From Tremella fuciformis (lineage: Eukaryota > Basidiomycota > Tremellomycetes > Tremellales > Tremellaceae): a DNA stretch of 64,000 nt. Position numbers and translations under genes: made by a program. Of the stretch, positions 42,158-52,761 are shown one piece after another; positions within the stretch are counted from its first letter, which is position 1, and each line of letters begins with the position of its first letter. The stretch lies in assembly GCA_032768795.1 (NCBI GenBank), contig CP136494.1:1240001-1304000 (forward strand), read 5' to 3'. The notes beneath the pieces were generated by a model that was not told where the DNA came from, did not search any database, and saw only the letters and a list, made by a program, of their open reading frames with translations.

Positions 42158-44223
42158 ATGACGGCGGAGAGGGTGGCTGCGTGGAAAGACGCGACCCTCG
42201 CTCGTGAGGTGAGTCGGACAGCTCTGGCTCTCTTTGCCTGATGGCCTCGCCTCTTCAGGCCACCCACTAGCAGCCAACAGAGGGCGCCACTCGACGCCCC
42301 AGAGATGTTTCGGCACGCATGCAAGTGTGGACTAGAGCTGATGCTGTGCCCCTTCCGCCTTGCTGTCCGCCGCTCCCCGACTTCATTCCACCCTGCAGCC
42401 AGCCGCACCTCGTCCGACGCCCAATGGCAAGCACGCGAACGCTCATCCCATCCATCCCGCATTACTTCAGCCTTGCAAGCATGGCGATGGCGAGGAGGAG
42501 CACCAGCATGCTATCGGTTGGTCGCCTCTCCACTACATAGAGACAAGCTCATCCATCAGACCTACTCCAGTTTGCCTCGGCCAAGCCGCTGGCTAAATCG
42601 AGATACTCCCCTCCTACTACTGTGCCCTCATCTGTACCCAACCCGGTCTCTTCGCTCACAGCATCTCGGCCGAGCTTGGCGGCGAATGGTGCTACCGCCG
42701 CCGCCGCTAGTTCGTCTGTGAAGGTCAGGCGGATGAGCTCGTCGACGCAGGGCGCCCTTGCCAGGGGGAAACTCGGGCTGACTGGCGATTCCGGGAACGT
42801 CAAGGAGAGGTGTGTGCTGCTCCTTTTAACCTGCTGACAACTAATCTGTCTAGTCGTCCGATCAGTTCCTCGGTCACCGCTCCCGTAGCCCCCGGTTTCG
42901 CTCGGCATGCTTCTGCTTCTGCTCGCGCCGGCACTTCGCCAACACCGCAGTTGTTCGACTTCTCCAAGACCGATAGACAGCGTGCAGGCCGGTCGATCTC
43001 CTCTGCCGCTGTGCCCGCTTCGGTCCCCAACCGTGGCATGTATCGAAACGCCATCATGTCTCCCCAGACCGACGACATGGAGCTGGAGATGGAATTTGAC
43101 CCGCTCGACGATGACGACGAAGGGGAGATAAGCGGCAGGAGCGGGAGTGCCGACGCAGAGGGAGATGGAGATGTCGACATGGACGGGGAGGATGGTCTGG
43201 CCGCTCTGGCCCTTGGGACTGGTAGTGGTGGCGTCAAGGGCAGGAGAAAAGGAAAGGTTTTCAAATGTCACGATTGTGGCAAAGTAAGCACTGTCCATCA
43301 GTTGTAGGTCACGACTCACACTCCCAGGAATACAAACACCCGATCTGCCTCACCAAACATCGCTGGGAGCATACGCCGTACTGGAAGGAGCCGACACAGC
43401 TGAGTATGAGTAAACATCAGCAGGTGCAAGCGCTCGAGGTCAGCTCCGACCGGCCCAAACCCTCAACAAGCTGATGTCTCAGGGAGCTGCCATCTTGATG
43501 CACATGAATCCGATTGCTGCCCCTGGACGGTCCCTGCCTGCGGACAAGTCGCTTTGGCCTGCAATTCTCTCACCGAACGGGGAGAGCCTTCCTCTGCGCC
43601 GAGCTTCGCGTGACCATTCTGCTGCTCGCTCGCCGCCCTCTTCGGTCTTGCTTCCTCTCACACCATCATCCCTCAGAGAGCCTTCGAGCTTTGGCGCATT
43701 ATCCGACCTCCGTCCGCAAAAGGAGCGTAAATCTTCACCGGGATCGGACACAACGACATCGTCGATGGGCGCCTCCGAGCCTGTGGTGCCTCAGCCTCGA
43801 CAGTCTTCAGGCGGTGCGCTTGGTCTTAACGCCATCTCGCCTGTACCCGTCGGTATCGTCAAGGCGCGTTCCCCTTCTTACGCATCGCCCCCACCAGGTC
43901 CTATCGGTATTGCCGCCCATAGTCCCCAGTCCGTTGGCTCGTTGCCCGGCGCCATGGCCACCCTGAACTTTCGACACAACTCATTCTCTTCCACCCCTAG
44001 CCATGTCGCTCACAGGCCGACCAGCTATTCACCGATACCGGATCGGGGCGTCCCCCTGTCCCTTGGCGCACGGGCGGGTCTCATCGGTGGGGGCATGTTC
44101 TCAGTGCGCGAGAACCAGAAGACATCGAGCGTGCGCAGCGGTGCGGCGAGGGCAGGCAGTGACGAGCGGGATGACGAGGACGGCGGGGTGGATTATGGCA
44201 TGGCAGGCGAAATGGAGTTGTAA
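42158..44223 (+). CDS. C2H2 zinc-finger transcription factor
   Basis: Well supported exons are 42541-42809, 42854-43283, 43328-43438 and 43483-44223. The zinc finger spans the second junction: FKCHDCGK, then EYKHPICLTKHRWEH, a C-x2-C-x12-H-x4-H finger, followed by TPYWKEPTQLSMSKHQQVQ. Acidic patches (DPLDDDDEGE) precede it and a Ser/Pro-rich tail of 240 residues follows. This resembles single-finger fungal regulators. The likely start is ATG 42158 (MTAERVAAWKD) with a GTGAGT donor at 42209, but the exon linking it to 42541 could not be closed, so the first part is unresolved. Confidence 0.68.
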
Positions 44224-44547
44224 CGATTAGGCAAAGCATCGCGTGTGGACACGAAGGATGTTGTCGCACATTTTCCGGGATATGTCAGGCTTCTAAGCAT
44301 AAAGGTGAAAGGTAAAGCAAGCATGCAAGCATTGTCATGTACATCATAGCGAGCCATGAACCAGGGGCGTGTGAGCGCTATCATGGTCGCGCGTTTCGGC
44401 GTTCGCCGCGGACCGAGAGTTCGGGGCGATGACGTAGAGTTCTGGCCGTTCTAGAGGTGCGATCACGACCCACCTGTGCTAAAGACAGAGTAGAATCGTT
44501 AGCTCTGCATCTCTTCAAAGCTTGCAGCAAGCCCCGGATCAACGCAG

Positions 44548-45821
44548 ATGGCATCCGACGCTCCACCATCATATCAGGCCGCCACGGGCCAGCAGGGCCA
44601 GCCGGCCAGAGGCGGACCCGCACTCAACATTACCACTCCCGCCGGCGAGACTCGTACAGCCAGCCAAGACGCCCTTGGCGGGACCGGTCCCGCACGCCGA
44701 CCTGGACATTCTCGCTCGGCATCGGACGTGTCTGATATTTCGGACGTCGAGTCGGAGGGGGGGATCTCGCCCGGGCTGTTGGACGAGGAGGGGAGGAGGA
44801 GCATGGACGACGAGCGGCGCGAGTTGCCCGAGGGGTGGGTGAGGTGCTGGGATCCAAAGTGGGTTCCGCACACTCCACCTCATTGACACACCTGTCAGGC
44901 CCTTCGTCGAAATGCCCCAGCGGCATCACTGTTGGATCTGATTGGCCTGGCCGTCGGTCGGGGCAGAGGGTGCAGCGAGGCTCATGGTACAGGAACGAGC
45001 ACCACTTTTACGTCGATACCGCCACCAAGCGCTCGACATGGTTGCACCCTTACGACGATCCCGAGTTCCTGCGCACGCTGCCGGAGCACCACCCCGCCCA
45101 CCCGAACTCGGCAGAGGCCACCGCCATGCGCAAGCGGGGCGAGGACGAGGCTCTGCTGGTGCAGAAGGCGCGGTCGCACTCCTCCTCGCAGCCCGGACCG
45201 TCCTCTCCTCCCAAGGGCGCGGGCGCGGGCGCCACCAACCCCGACGGGTCTCACGCTTGGCCTCAGCACGAAGAGCACCGGAACTGGATACAGAGGAAGA
45301 AGGACAAGCTGATCGGAACCAAGGAAGAGCGCGCCAAGGCCAAGGAAGATCGGCGCAAGGCCAAGGCAGAGGCGTTGCGCAAGCGCCGGGTGAGCCTTCC
45401 CGGTCACACGAGGAGACACAACCGGCGCTGATCGGTCAGGAGATGGAGGAGCAGTATCTCAAGCGCAGGCAAGAGCTCATGCGCCAGCAGCTCAACGACC
45501 CGAACATCCGCAAGTCTGTCTTGGTCTCCGTTTGCCGCGCTGACGGAAAGGCAACTATTACGCCTCGGACCCCTTCATGTACAGTGCCCCTGCTGGTCCG
45601 TATTCGCGCGCCGGCGGCCTCTATGCCAGTCCTTACGGCTATGGTGAGTATTCTTAGTCTGCATAACGCATACGAGGCTGAACCCAGGCTATCCGGGTGG
45701 TTATGGCCGCAGGTACGGTTATGGCTATGGCAGTCCGTACGGGTATGGCTATGGTCCCGGTGGACTCGGTATGGGCGGTGGTCTCATGCTCGGCGGAGGT
45801 GCTGGCTTGCTGGGCTGTTAG
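44548..45821 (+). CDS. WW-domain protein, 3' end replaced by a copia LTR (334 aa as found)
   Basis: Exons 44548-44858, 44993-45389, 45440-45509, 45551-45643 and 45688-45821. The WW domain starts at residue 93: LPEGWVRCWDPK, then FYVDTATKRSTWLHP, with both Trp. A charged helix (KEERAKAKEDRRKAKAEALRKR) and a Gly/Tyr-rich tail follow. WW domains bind proline motifs. Intron 45510-45550 starts with GC. The last two codons before the stop are host GGC and LTR-derived TGT; TAG at 45819-45821 is inside the LTR. The original end lies beyond the element at 51310-51345. The protein loses about 11 residues and gains one Cys. Confidence 0.8.
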
Positions 45822-45932
45822 CGGTGCCGCCACCTCGAGTCATAGGGTAATTACCGAGAAACTCCGTCAGCTAGTAGGACCCATTACCATCTCGTAGGAT
45901 ATGTCGGATGCGACTCATATCTCACGTCAACA
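45816..45932 (+). repeat. 5' LTR of the copia element (117 bp)
   Basis: Starts TG and ends CA, and is identical to 51188-51304. It is unusually short for an LTR. Its third codon in the host frame is a stop that now terminates the WW-domain protein. Confidence 0.95.
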
Positions 45933-45958
45933 GATTAAAAGTCCCAGTACTCGATCGT
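45933..45958 (+). other. Primer-binding site, complementary to a tRNA-Lys(UUU) anticodon region
   Basis: GATTAAAAGTCCCAGTACTC directly follows the LTR. Its complement contains GACTTTTAATC, the typical anticodon stem-loop sequence of tRNA-Lys(UUU), not a tRNA 3' end. This matches the half-tRNA priming known for Drosophila copia. The tRNA assignment is from memory of conserved tRNA-Lys sequences. Confidence 0.55.
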
Positions 45959-46327
45959 GACTAGGCCGGCAAAAGTAGCCAGGGGAACACAAAGCAAGGC
46001 CTTGGCTCAGCGGTTTAACAGCCGTCACCCCAAGGTCTGGATTCTTCTTGGCTGTGTGGGCCAGTACGGGACGCGTGCTTAATTGGGTGACTCCATTTTG
46101 CGCCGCCTGCGCTGTGTTTCCCCGGTTAGGTTTACTATTAATCTGTGGTCCCCAGTACCTATTTGGCGCTGGTTTGCCCGATTAGTAGAGGGTCTAGTCA
46201 GTCGGTTCGAGTACCACGAGGTGCGGCATAGCGGGCATTCGACAACGTCGATCGTCAGACCCGTGGAACTTCATCGTCTCGGTATTCTACATCCGACACC
46301 GAGACGGAACGCCTTGTTCGATCCGTC

Positions 46328-46392
46328 ACGTCCTGGAGGGCGGTTTTGCCTTGGACGGCTGTCCTGGAGGGCAGGTTTTTGCCTTGGACACG
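46328..46392 (+). repeat. Imperfect 31-bp tandem duplication in the copia leader
   Basis: GTCCTGGAGGGCGGTTTTGC and GTCCTGGAGGGCAGGTTTTT introduce two near-identical units containing GCCTTGGAC, in the untranslated leader before gag. Confidence 0.6.
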
Positions 46393-46714
46393 GAAGACGG
46401 AGAACTGGAAGGGCGCGCCTTGTTCGACCGGAAAGCCCACCACTCTTGGGCGGGAGAACTGTTGAGGGCGGGAGTAACGCTCTGCACCGTGCTGGTGTAG
46501 GAGAAGCGGGCAGTCTAGCTTCGGCTCAGACGTAGACATTGTCTTCGGACGGTGTGAAAATCCAGATTATCACTGGTGGCGTGCACGGAGAGGCCCTTGG
46601 TGCACGTCTTGCGTACGATAAGTCCTCTCCGAGAGTTTTATCACTCTGTTTAAGGCTGTTGCTGAATTTTGCAACGGATAAGGCCTTGGTCGTCATCACC
46701 TATTCTACGGCACG

Positions 46715-47650
46715 ATGAACGACAATTTCACTTCAACCACCACTGCCGCCCAGGCAATTCCCTTCCTCTCGACACCCCGCGGCTACTTCAAATGGCGCTT
46801 TGCTGTCCGCCTTGACCTCACTACGGCGGGATGCATTGGCATCATTGAAGGTACAGATGTTGAACCGTACAGGACGGGTGGAGCTGGAGGAGTGCCAGTG
46901 CGCACGGCGCGTGCTGGGTCAGTAGCACCTGAGGGAGACACAAGTCTCACAGGTGGTGTACTGGGCACCGCAGAGCTCAAGCGGTGGGAGGAGTGGAGGA
47001 AGCGGGAATACTATGCGCAAGGTGTCATCCTACGCAGGTTAGACCCGGGGATTCAGATGGAGATCTCGGAGATGAAGTCGGCCAAGGAGATGTGGGACTG
47101 GCTGGAACGGGACATGAAGCGCGAGGACCCCGCATACAAGGCATCCACCGATGATGCTCTACGCGCTATCCGCCTTCCCACCAACGCCACTGTCAAAGAT
47201 CACGCCGATCATCTCAACAAGTTCAACTCTCTCTTCTTCGAATCTCAACAAGCCGGTAACAAGTACGAGGACTCCACCCGCGCTCTTATCTTCCTCAATA
47301 CTCTTGTCAACAACCCACGTTGGGACATCCCTATCCAATTGCTCGAGTCATCACCCCTTTACGAGCAAAGCTGGTCGGAGGTCCGACAATTCTATCAAAC
47401 CCAGGTATCACGGTGGGAGGCCAAAGGTCTACCGTGGAAGGAGGCTCAGCCTGCAGCTCAACTGAACGCTGCGGAGAAGGGCGAGCGGATCTCCTTGGAG
47501 AAGGGTGCAAAGAAGGGTGGCTGGAAAGCCAAGAGTGCAGGAAAGGGCGCGAAGCTGGTGTGCTGGACGTGCAACAAGGAAGGACATCTCAAGCGAGGAC
47601 TGTCCAGAAAAGACAGGTGTCCGAGGGAGCAGCAAGGCAACCAAGGGTAG
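46715..47650 (+). pseudogene. copia gag frame
   Basis: The frame starts MNDNFTSTT and has the copia-gag segments YFKWRFAVRLDL, MWDWLERDM and FLNTLVNNPRWDI. It ends in a zinc knuckle that begins CWTCNKEGHLKR; the last Cys of the C-x2-C-x4-H-x4-C knuckle is found only in the next frame, at about 47597-47607. A single extra G near 47597 explains this, or a programmed frameshift. Gag would package element RNA in virus-like particles. Confidence 0.85.
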
Positions 47651-48735
47651 AGGAGAGAAACAGCAGGATGGCGAAGAAGACCGACTAGTCAACTTCTTTG
47701 CGGGCGCTACCTTCTCGGAACAGGCCCTTGCCTCGACCTCCTCAACGCCAGAATTCCTTGTCGATAGTGGATGCACGCACCATGTGTCCCCGTACAAGCA
47801 TTTGTTCACCGACCTCAGACCTCTGAAAGAGTCTGTTGTATTCCACGTCCCTGGTGGTCACCAATTTACGGCAACCATGACAGGCGACATTGTCATCACC
47901 ACATCCTCCGGACACAAGATCAAGCTGCTCGATGTCTATTATCATCCTCAGACAACGAAGAACATGCTTTCAGCCTATACCCTCATCGACAAAGGCTGGA
48001 GTGTCAAGCTCAAGGAGGAGATTGTGGAGGTGGGACCTATCAAGGTCAAGGGAACACGGCGAGGAAACTTGCTGTGGGTCAAGCTCGGTGCAGTACGCCA
48101 CACAGAGCTTGAGGATCCAGTGAAGCTGGATGTGAGGGAGATCAACGCTCTCACTGTCCGTGAAAGCCCACTGGAGGAGGAGCACAAGCGTCTAGGACAT
48201 ATTGGACGGGAGAAGCTCCTGAAGCTGGCCGGTGATGGCCATCTACGGTATTCTAAGGAGGAGTTGGAGAAGGACAAGTTCAGGCTGGATGACTGCGACG
48301 CTTGTCAAGCTCGGAAAACAACTCGACCTCCAAAGAATGGTGAAAGCCCTCGAGGGCAGTCGGACTGCGAGGTCATACATATCGACATTGCTGGTCCTAT
48401 GGACCCCTCAAAAACAGGCTTCCGGTATTACCTCGGTATCATTGATGATCACTCAAAGATCAACAATGTGGTTCCCCTCGTCAACAAGCAGAACGTCTTC
48501 TTCCACGTCATCAACTTTGTCAATAGGATTGAACGGCAGACCGGTCACAAGGTCAAGTTCATCAGGACAGATGGTGGCGAGGAGTTCAAGAGCGACAAAG
48601 CTTTAGTTTTCTATCATCAGACCGGCATCATTCACCAAATCTCGCCACGGTACACACCTGAACTCAACGGAGTGGCAGAAAGATTCAACAGAACGGTCAA
48701 GGAGATGATAGGCGCAATGCTTTCCTCGGCAAATC
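47607..48735 (+). pseudogene. copia protease and integrase frame
   Basis: In the second frame: protease motif FLVDSGCTHHVSP, then the gag-pre-integrase region with RLGHIGREKL and CDACQARKT, then integrase with catalytic Asp in HIDIAGPM, Asp in RTDGGEEF and Glu in ELNGVAERFNRT. It breaks at about 48739, where the frame hits TGA directly after AMLSSANLG while the next frame continues with HEYWDYA. One extra base explains the break. Confidence 0.9.
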
Positions 48736-50640
48736 TTGGGACATGAGTACTGGGATTACGCATCCAAGTACACCTCGGTGATGCTCATGAAGACGGCATG
48801 GGGAGGAGATGGTGTCAATGCTTGGACAAAATTCACTGGAAGAAGTCCAAATCTGGCGCACACTCTCATGTTTGGCGAGCTGGTCTTTGCTCAAATCCCA
48901 GCAGAGATCAGAAAAAAGGCAAGGTTGGATACGGACAAAGGAGAACTGGCGCGGGTGATGGGGTTGGAGATACAGCGGAGCGGCTGGTTGGTGAGGATGG
49001 AGGGAGATGGGCAGCTGCACATCAGTCGTGACGTCAAGAGCGCATCTGGACACCCTCTCACACCGGACAACACCATCGTTCCAATTGATACACCGCAACA
49101 ACCCCCGGCAGTCACGGCAGAAACAGTTCCTCCGGTGCCAGTTGCCATTGCACCAATATCCATGGCACAAGTCCGACCAGTACAAGCGGCTGCAGACATT
49201 CCAAGTCAGGAAGAAGCAGCTCGGGAACCAGAGAGGAGAGAGGAAGTGTCCGTGCAGGAGAAGGAGGGAGAGCAACAGCAGGTGGAAAGGGTCTTGGAGC
49301 AAGCGTTGCCGGTCAATGCTGCTCAGGAAATTACAACACCCGACACACTGCTGGACACCCTCCCTGTACCGACACCGCCTGAAGCTGTGCCACCACCCAT
49401 GCCAGTGAGGCGCAGCAACCGTGTTGCAGAAAGGGCAACCTCTGTTCACGAGGCAAACCTGATGCAGGCATGGCACGGAGAGGATGCAAGGGGAGCATAC
49501 CTGGCATCCGAGACAAGGCTAGAGGAGGACACATCCTCGGGAGAATCAGAGCCTCAAACAGCACGAGAGGCACTGATGGGCAAGGATTGGGATAGCTGGA
49601 AGGCAGCAATGCTGAGGGAGCTCGACAACATTGAGTCAAAAGGGACTTGGGTCGAGGTGATGCTCCCACCTGGTCGGAAGGCCATAGCATCTCGATGGGT
49701 TTTTGCTCGAAAGTACGATGCGGACGGCAAGGTCATCAAGCACAAGGCGCGCATCGTGGCAAAAGGCTTCTCTCAACAGCCTGGGGTTGACTACGAGTTG
49801 ACCTATGCACCTGTAGGACGGATGGCAAGTCTACGGCTTCTCCTTACTTTGGCGGCAACACTGGGTCTCAAGTTACGCCAAGCGGACGTCGAGGGAGCAT
49901 ATCTCAATGCAGACCTAGACGAGGAGATTTACATGGAGCACCCCGACGCAGTGGTCAAGAAGCGACAGGGGACAGTGCTCCGCCTTCTCAAGTCACTGTA
50001 CGGGCTCAAGCAATCTGCAAGAGTCTGGTGGCTGGAACTCGGCAAAGCTCTGCACGGGCTAGGGTTCAAGAGGCTTGAGGGAGACTGGGGCATGTACTAC
50101 AGGCCTGGCGGAAAGCATGGTGGACCAATGCTTATCCTTGCCTATGTGGACGACATGGTGATGGCGGGAAGAAGTGACAAGGAGATTGATGTGGTCATGG
50201 CGGCATTGAAGAAGCAATGGGTGATGACGGAGATTGGCGAGATGAGCCAGATCTTAGGACTCAAGATTGTTCGAGACCAAGCAAAACGAGTCATTCACCT
50301 TTCTCAGCCGGCATACATCGACAAGGTTGCTCTACGGTTTCCCGGACATTCTCATCACAAGTCACTGGTAGTCCCACTGCCTACGCATAGGGACGGTCAA
50401 CCAGCAGTCACCGCACACGACAAGGCAGCCCCTCTCTCGCCCTTTCAAGCAGTGGTCGGATGCTTAATGTGGATTGCAGCATCCACCCGACCAGATATCA
50501 GTTTTGCGACCAACTACTTGGCACGGTACAGCTCAGCACCACTGGAGTCACACTGGCGACTAGCAATGCGCGTAGTTGCCTATTTAGCCAAGACACGCAC
50601 TCACGGGCTGGTCCTCGGAGGAGCAAGCATGAGTGGCGTT
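48736..50640 (+). pseudogene. copia integrase C-terminus and reverse transcriptase frame
   Basis: Third segment: the end of integrase (GRSPNLAHTLMFG), a Pro/Glu-rich linker, then the copia RT signature: WVFARKYDADG, ARIVAKGFSQ, the first Asp in ADVEGAYLNADLDEEIYM, LKSLYGLKQSAR and YVDDMVMAG with the catalytic Asp pair. The frame fails near 50641-50650. Confidence 0.9.
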
Positions 50641-51119
50641 GAGGATGGGTGGACTCCGACTTTGCTGGATGTGTGGTCACACGGAGATCCACAACGGGCT
50701 ATATGTTCAAGGTGTGCGGATCAGCAATCAGCTGGATATCAAAGAGACAAGCGACGGTTTCAACATCAACGCTGGAGGCGGAATATGTTGCGATGGCGGA
50801 GGCAGCCAAGGAGGCAAAGTGGTTGAGCGGGTTGATGGAAGAGATAGGCTGGAAAAGGAGGCCGACAACTCTCTACTGTGACAACCAAGGCGCTCTCACT
50901 CTTGCGGAAAATCCTGGGATTCACGCACGCACAAAGCATATTGAAGTCCGACATCACTTCATACGAGAACAGGTGGAACGAGGAGAGATCAGATTGATCT
51001 ATGTCCAGAGCGCAAACCAGCATGCCGACATCCTCACCAAAGCCTTACCGGGTCCGCGGCTCCTGAAGAACAGAGAGGATCTGCGGATAGAGGGAATTTG
51101 GACGGAGCAGGATGGGTAA
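50641..51119 (+). pseudogene. copia RNase H frame
   Basis: After a third frame break the RNase H part continues: [35 protein letters not shown] and [13 protein letters not shown], ending with ADILTKALP, the usual C-terminus of copia polyproteins. A polypurine-like GCGGCGGCAGAGGGAG tract at about 51170-51187 precedes the 3' LTR. Confidence 0.88.
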
Positions 51120-51187
51120 AGGACTGGGGATAGTGAGCACGGCAGTTTGGGTAGCACTAGGAGACTCAAGAGCGGCGGCAGAGGGAG

Positions 51188-51304
51188 TGTTAGCGGTGCC
51201 GCCACCTCGAGTCATAGGGTAATTACCGAGAAACTCCGTCAGCTAGTAGGACCCATTACCATCTCGTAGGATATGTCGGATGCGACTCATATCTCACGTC
51301 AACA
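51188..51304 (+). repeat. 3' LTR of the copia element (117 bp)
   Basis: Identical to 45816-45932. It is preceded by a purine-rich tract and followed by the TGGGC target duplication. Confidence 0.95.
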
Positions 51305-51345
51305 TGGGCGGCATGCTGCTTGGTGATGCGCTGGGTCAGCAGTAA
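51305..51345 (+). pseudogene. Displaced last codons of the WW-domain gene
   Basis: After the target duplication the host frame resumes as GGC ATG CTG CTT ... CAG CAG TAA and ends at 51345. It encodes the Gly/Leu-rich original C-terminus (motif GGMLLGDALGQQ). It is now cut off from the rest of the gene by 5.5 kb. Confidence 0.85.
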
Positions 51346-51873
51346 CTTGACAAATGCCGAGCGTCTGGCTGATGCGCAGCGGGAGGTTTCTAATCCGTCA
51401 AAGGGCATTCCAGGGTTGTATAGGTTTCTGTAGGATCTCTATGATGGGTAGATTTGGGCGATGCGGCGAGGTCTGTTCTATCCTGTATGCTGTCTGTGTC
51501 TCTCTTCTCAGCGTCGATGTATCTAGGATTAGAGAACAGGGGAGTGGAGGTGAAACAGCGCCTAATGAGATCTCCCAACGCCACATTACCCAAATCCGGC
51601 TAGATTAGCAACTGGAACCGTGCTCAGCCCATGCGTCACTGATCGTCGTGGCGTTTCATCATCCCTTTCTCCTGTTGACCGCAGGAGTCGAGGGTCAGCG
51701 ATGAGATGGGCTGGCTACATCATCTCTTCCCGCCTTTGGCGAGCCAGCCTTTGATTGGGGGACTATGTTAGCCCGCAGTAAGCTGAGGCTATTCAACGTT
51801 GCCATCGGCGCTGATCTGACCATTGCTCATTCTTACCATCATCCACTGACCACTCGGAGCGCGAGAAACAAGG
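51346..51873. other. 3' side of the interrupted WW gene and promoter of the next gene
   Basis: No coding signal on either strand. It holds the original 3' untranslated part of the WW gene, now detached, and the upstream region of the 179-aa gene. Confidence 0.4.
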
Positions 51874-52604
51874 ATGGAAAGCGCACCCTTTCGCCCCGAG
51901 CTCCCTCGAGACAGCTCCGGCCATCCTCTCAAGGACGTCCCGCTCGGCCTCTCAGCCGGTGCGGAAGTGAGCACGACGCACCGATATATGAAGTTCAAGG
52001 AGACTGATGGCAGGCTTTCCGACACGCCATGAGCCTGGCGGAGATGAGCAGGACGTTCGGCCCGGACGACATGATGATCGGTGTAGGTCTCCAGGTGTGT
52101 CACACCCTCCTCCCCGCCTTCAGAAGCCGGTGAGACTGACTGGCAGTCTGTGGCGGACAAGTTGCGCTTGGCGGCGGAGAGGACCGAGTATACGGCCGCA
52201 GGCCCGGTCTACAGTGCGCTCTTTGCGAATGGTGCTCGGGTCATGCTGACAAGTAGACATCGGTGCGGTCTCCGACCACGGAGAGTACGAGTCTGGCGAC
52301 TCGAGGCGGTCGTCCACTTCGGACGAGGCCAAGCTGCCTATCAAAGGCGAGCCAAACCGACATTGTCGTGTTGGGTCAGCTGTGCTGACGCTCAGCGACA
52401 ACGGATCCGGCCAAGACGGAATGGTGGGCGGCGTGTCTGTTCTACTCGTGGACACTTCGTGAACAAGACGCCATTCCCGACATTGACGAGGTCGACGAAT
52501 GGGTGCGTCTGCTCCGCGCGCCCAACGCGAGATGGCAGGCGCTATGGGCGGCATATTGCGTGGCGCAGGTGCGCTCGGCGGATGAGGCTGTGGTGATCGT
52601 GTGA
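51874..52604 (+). CDS. Unknown conserved-looking protein (179 aa, five exons)
   Basis: Exons 51874-51966, 52014-52094, 52147-52213, 52257-52346 and 52396-52604 close in phase. The start is MESAPFRPELPRDSSGHPL. A helical middle (HAMSLAEMSRTFGPDDMM, QSVADKLRLAAERTEY) leads to an acidic/Ser-rich linker, then a Trp- and Ala-rich helical end with KTEWWAACLFYSW, DEVDEWVRLLRAP and NARWQALWAAYC. I do not recognise a family. Its last intron (52347-52395) starts with GC; no GT donor gave a workable length. Good phase closure and amino-acid composition support a real gene. Confidence 0.6.
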
Positions 52605-52761
52605 TCGTCGTAGTGTCCTGCCGTGCTCGCATGTATCCGTATGTACTGTAGTTGAGTCAGTGCCACCCGTTCGGAGCGCTGATCAGGACCTCCACCTGGT
52701 CAGTCCGACAATTTCCTCCAACCGTTCCGTCAACCACTTCTCCATCTTCAGCCTGCTTAGC

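Larger units (their letters stand above)
45816..51304 (+). mobile_element. Complete Ty1/copia retrotransposon, 5489 bp
   Basis: Two 117-bp direct repeats (TGTTAG ... TCAACA) bound the element and are identical base for base. The 5-bp TGGGC at 45811-45815 is repeated at 51305-51309 as target-site duplication. Inside, in order: primer-binding site, 780-bp leader, gag with zinc knuckle, protease, integrase, reverse transcriptase and RNase H. This protease-integrase-RT order defines copia. The identical LTRs mean a young insertion, yet the coding region needs three single-base frame changes. It sits in the same orientation as the host WW gene. Confidence 0.96.

Noticed and set aside
44942..45850. 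302-codon plus-strand frame over the WW-domain gene
   Set aside because: It overlaps the WW gene in another frame and runs through its introns. The spliced WW reading restores a domain; this one does not.
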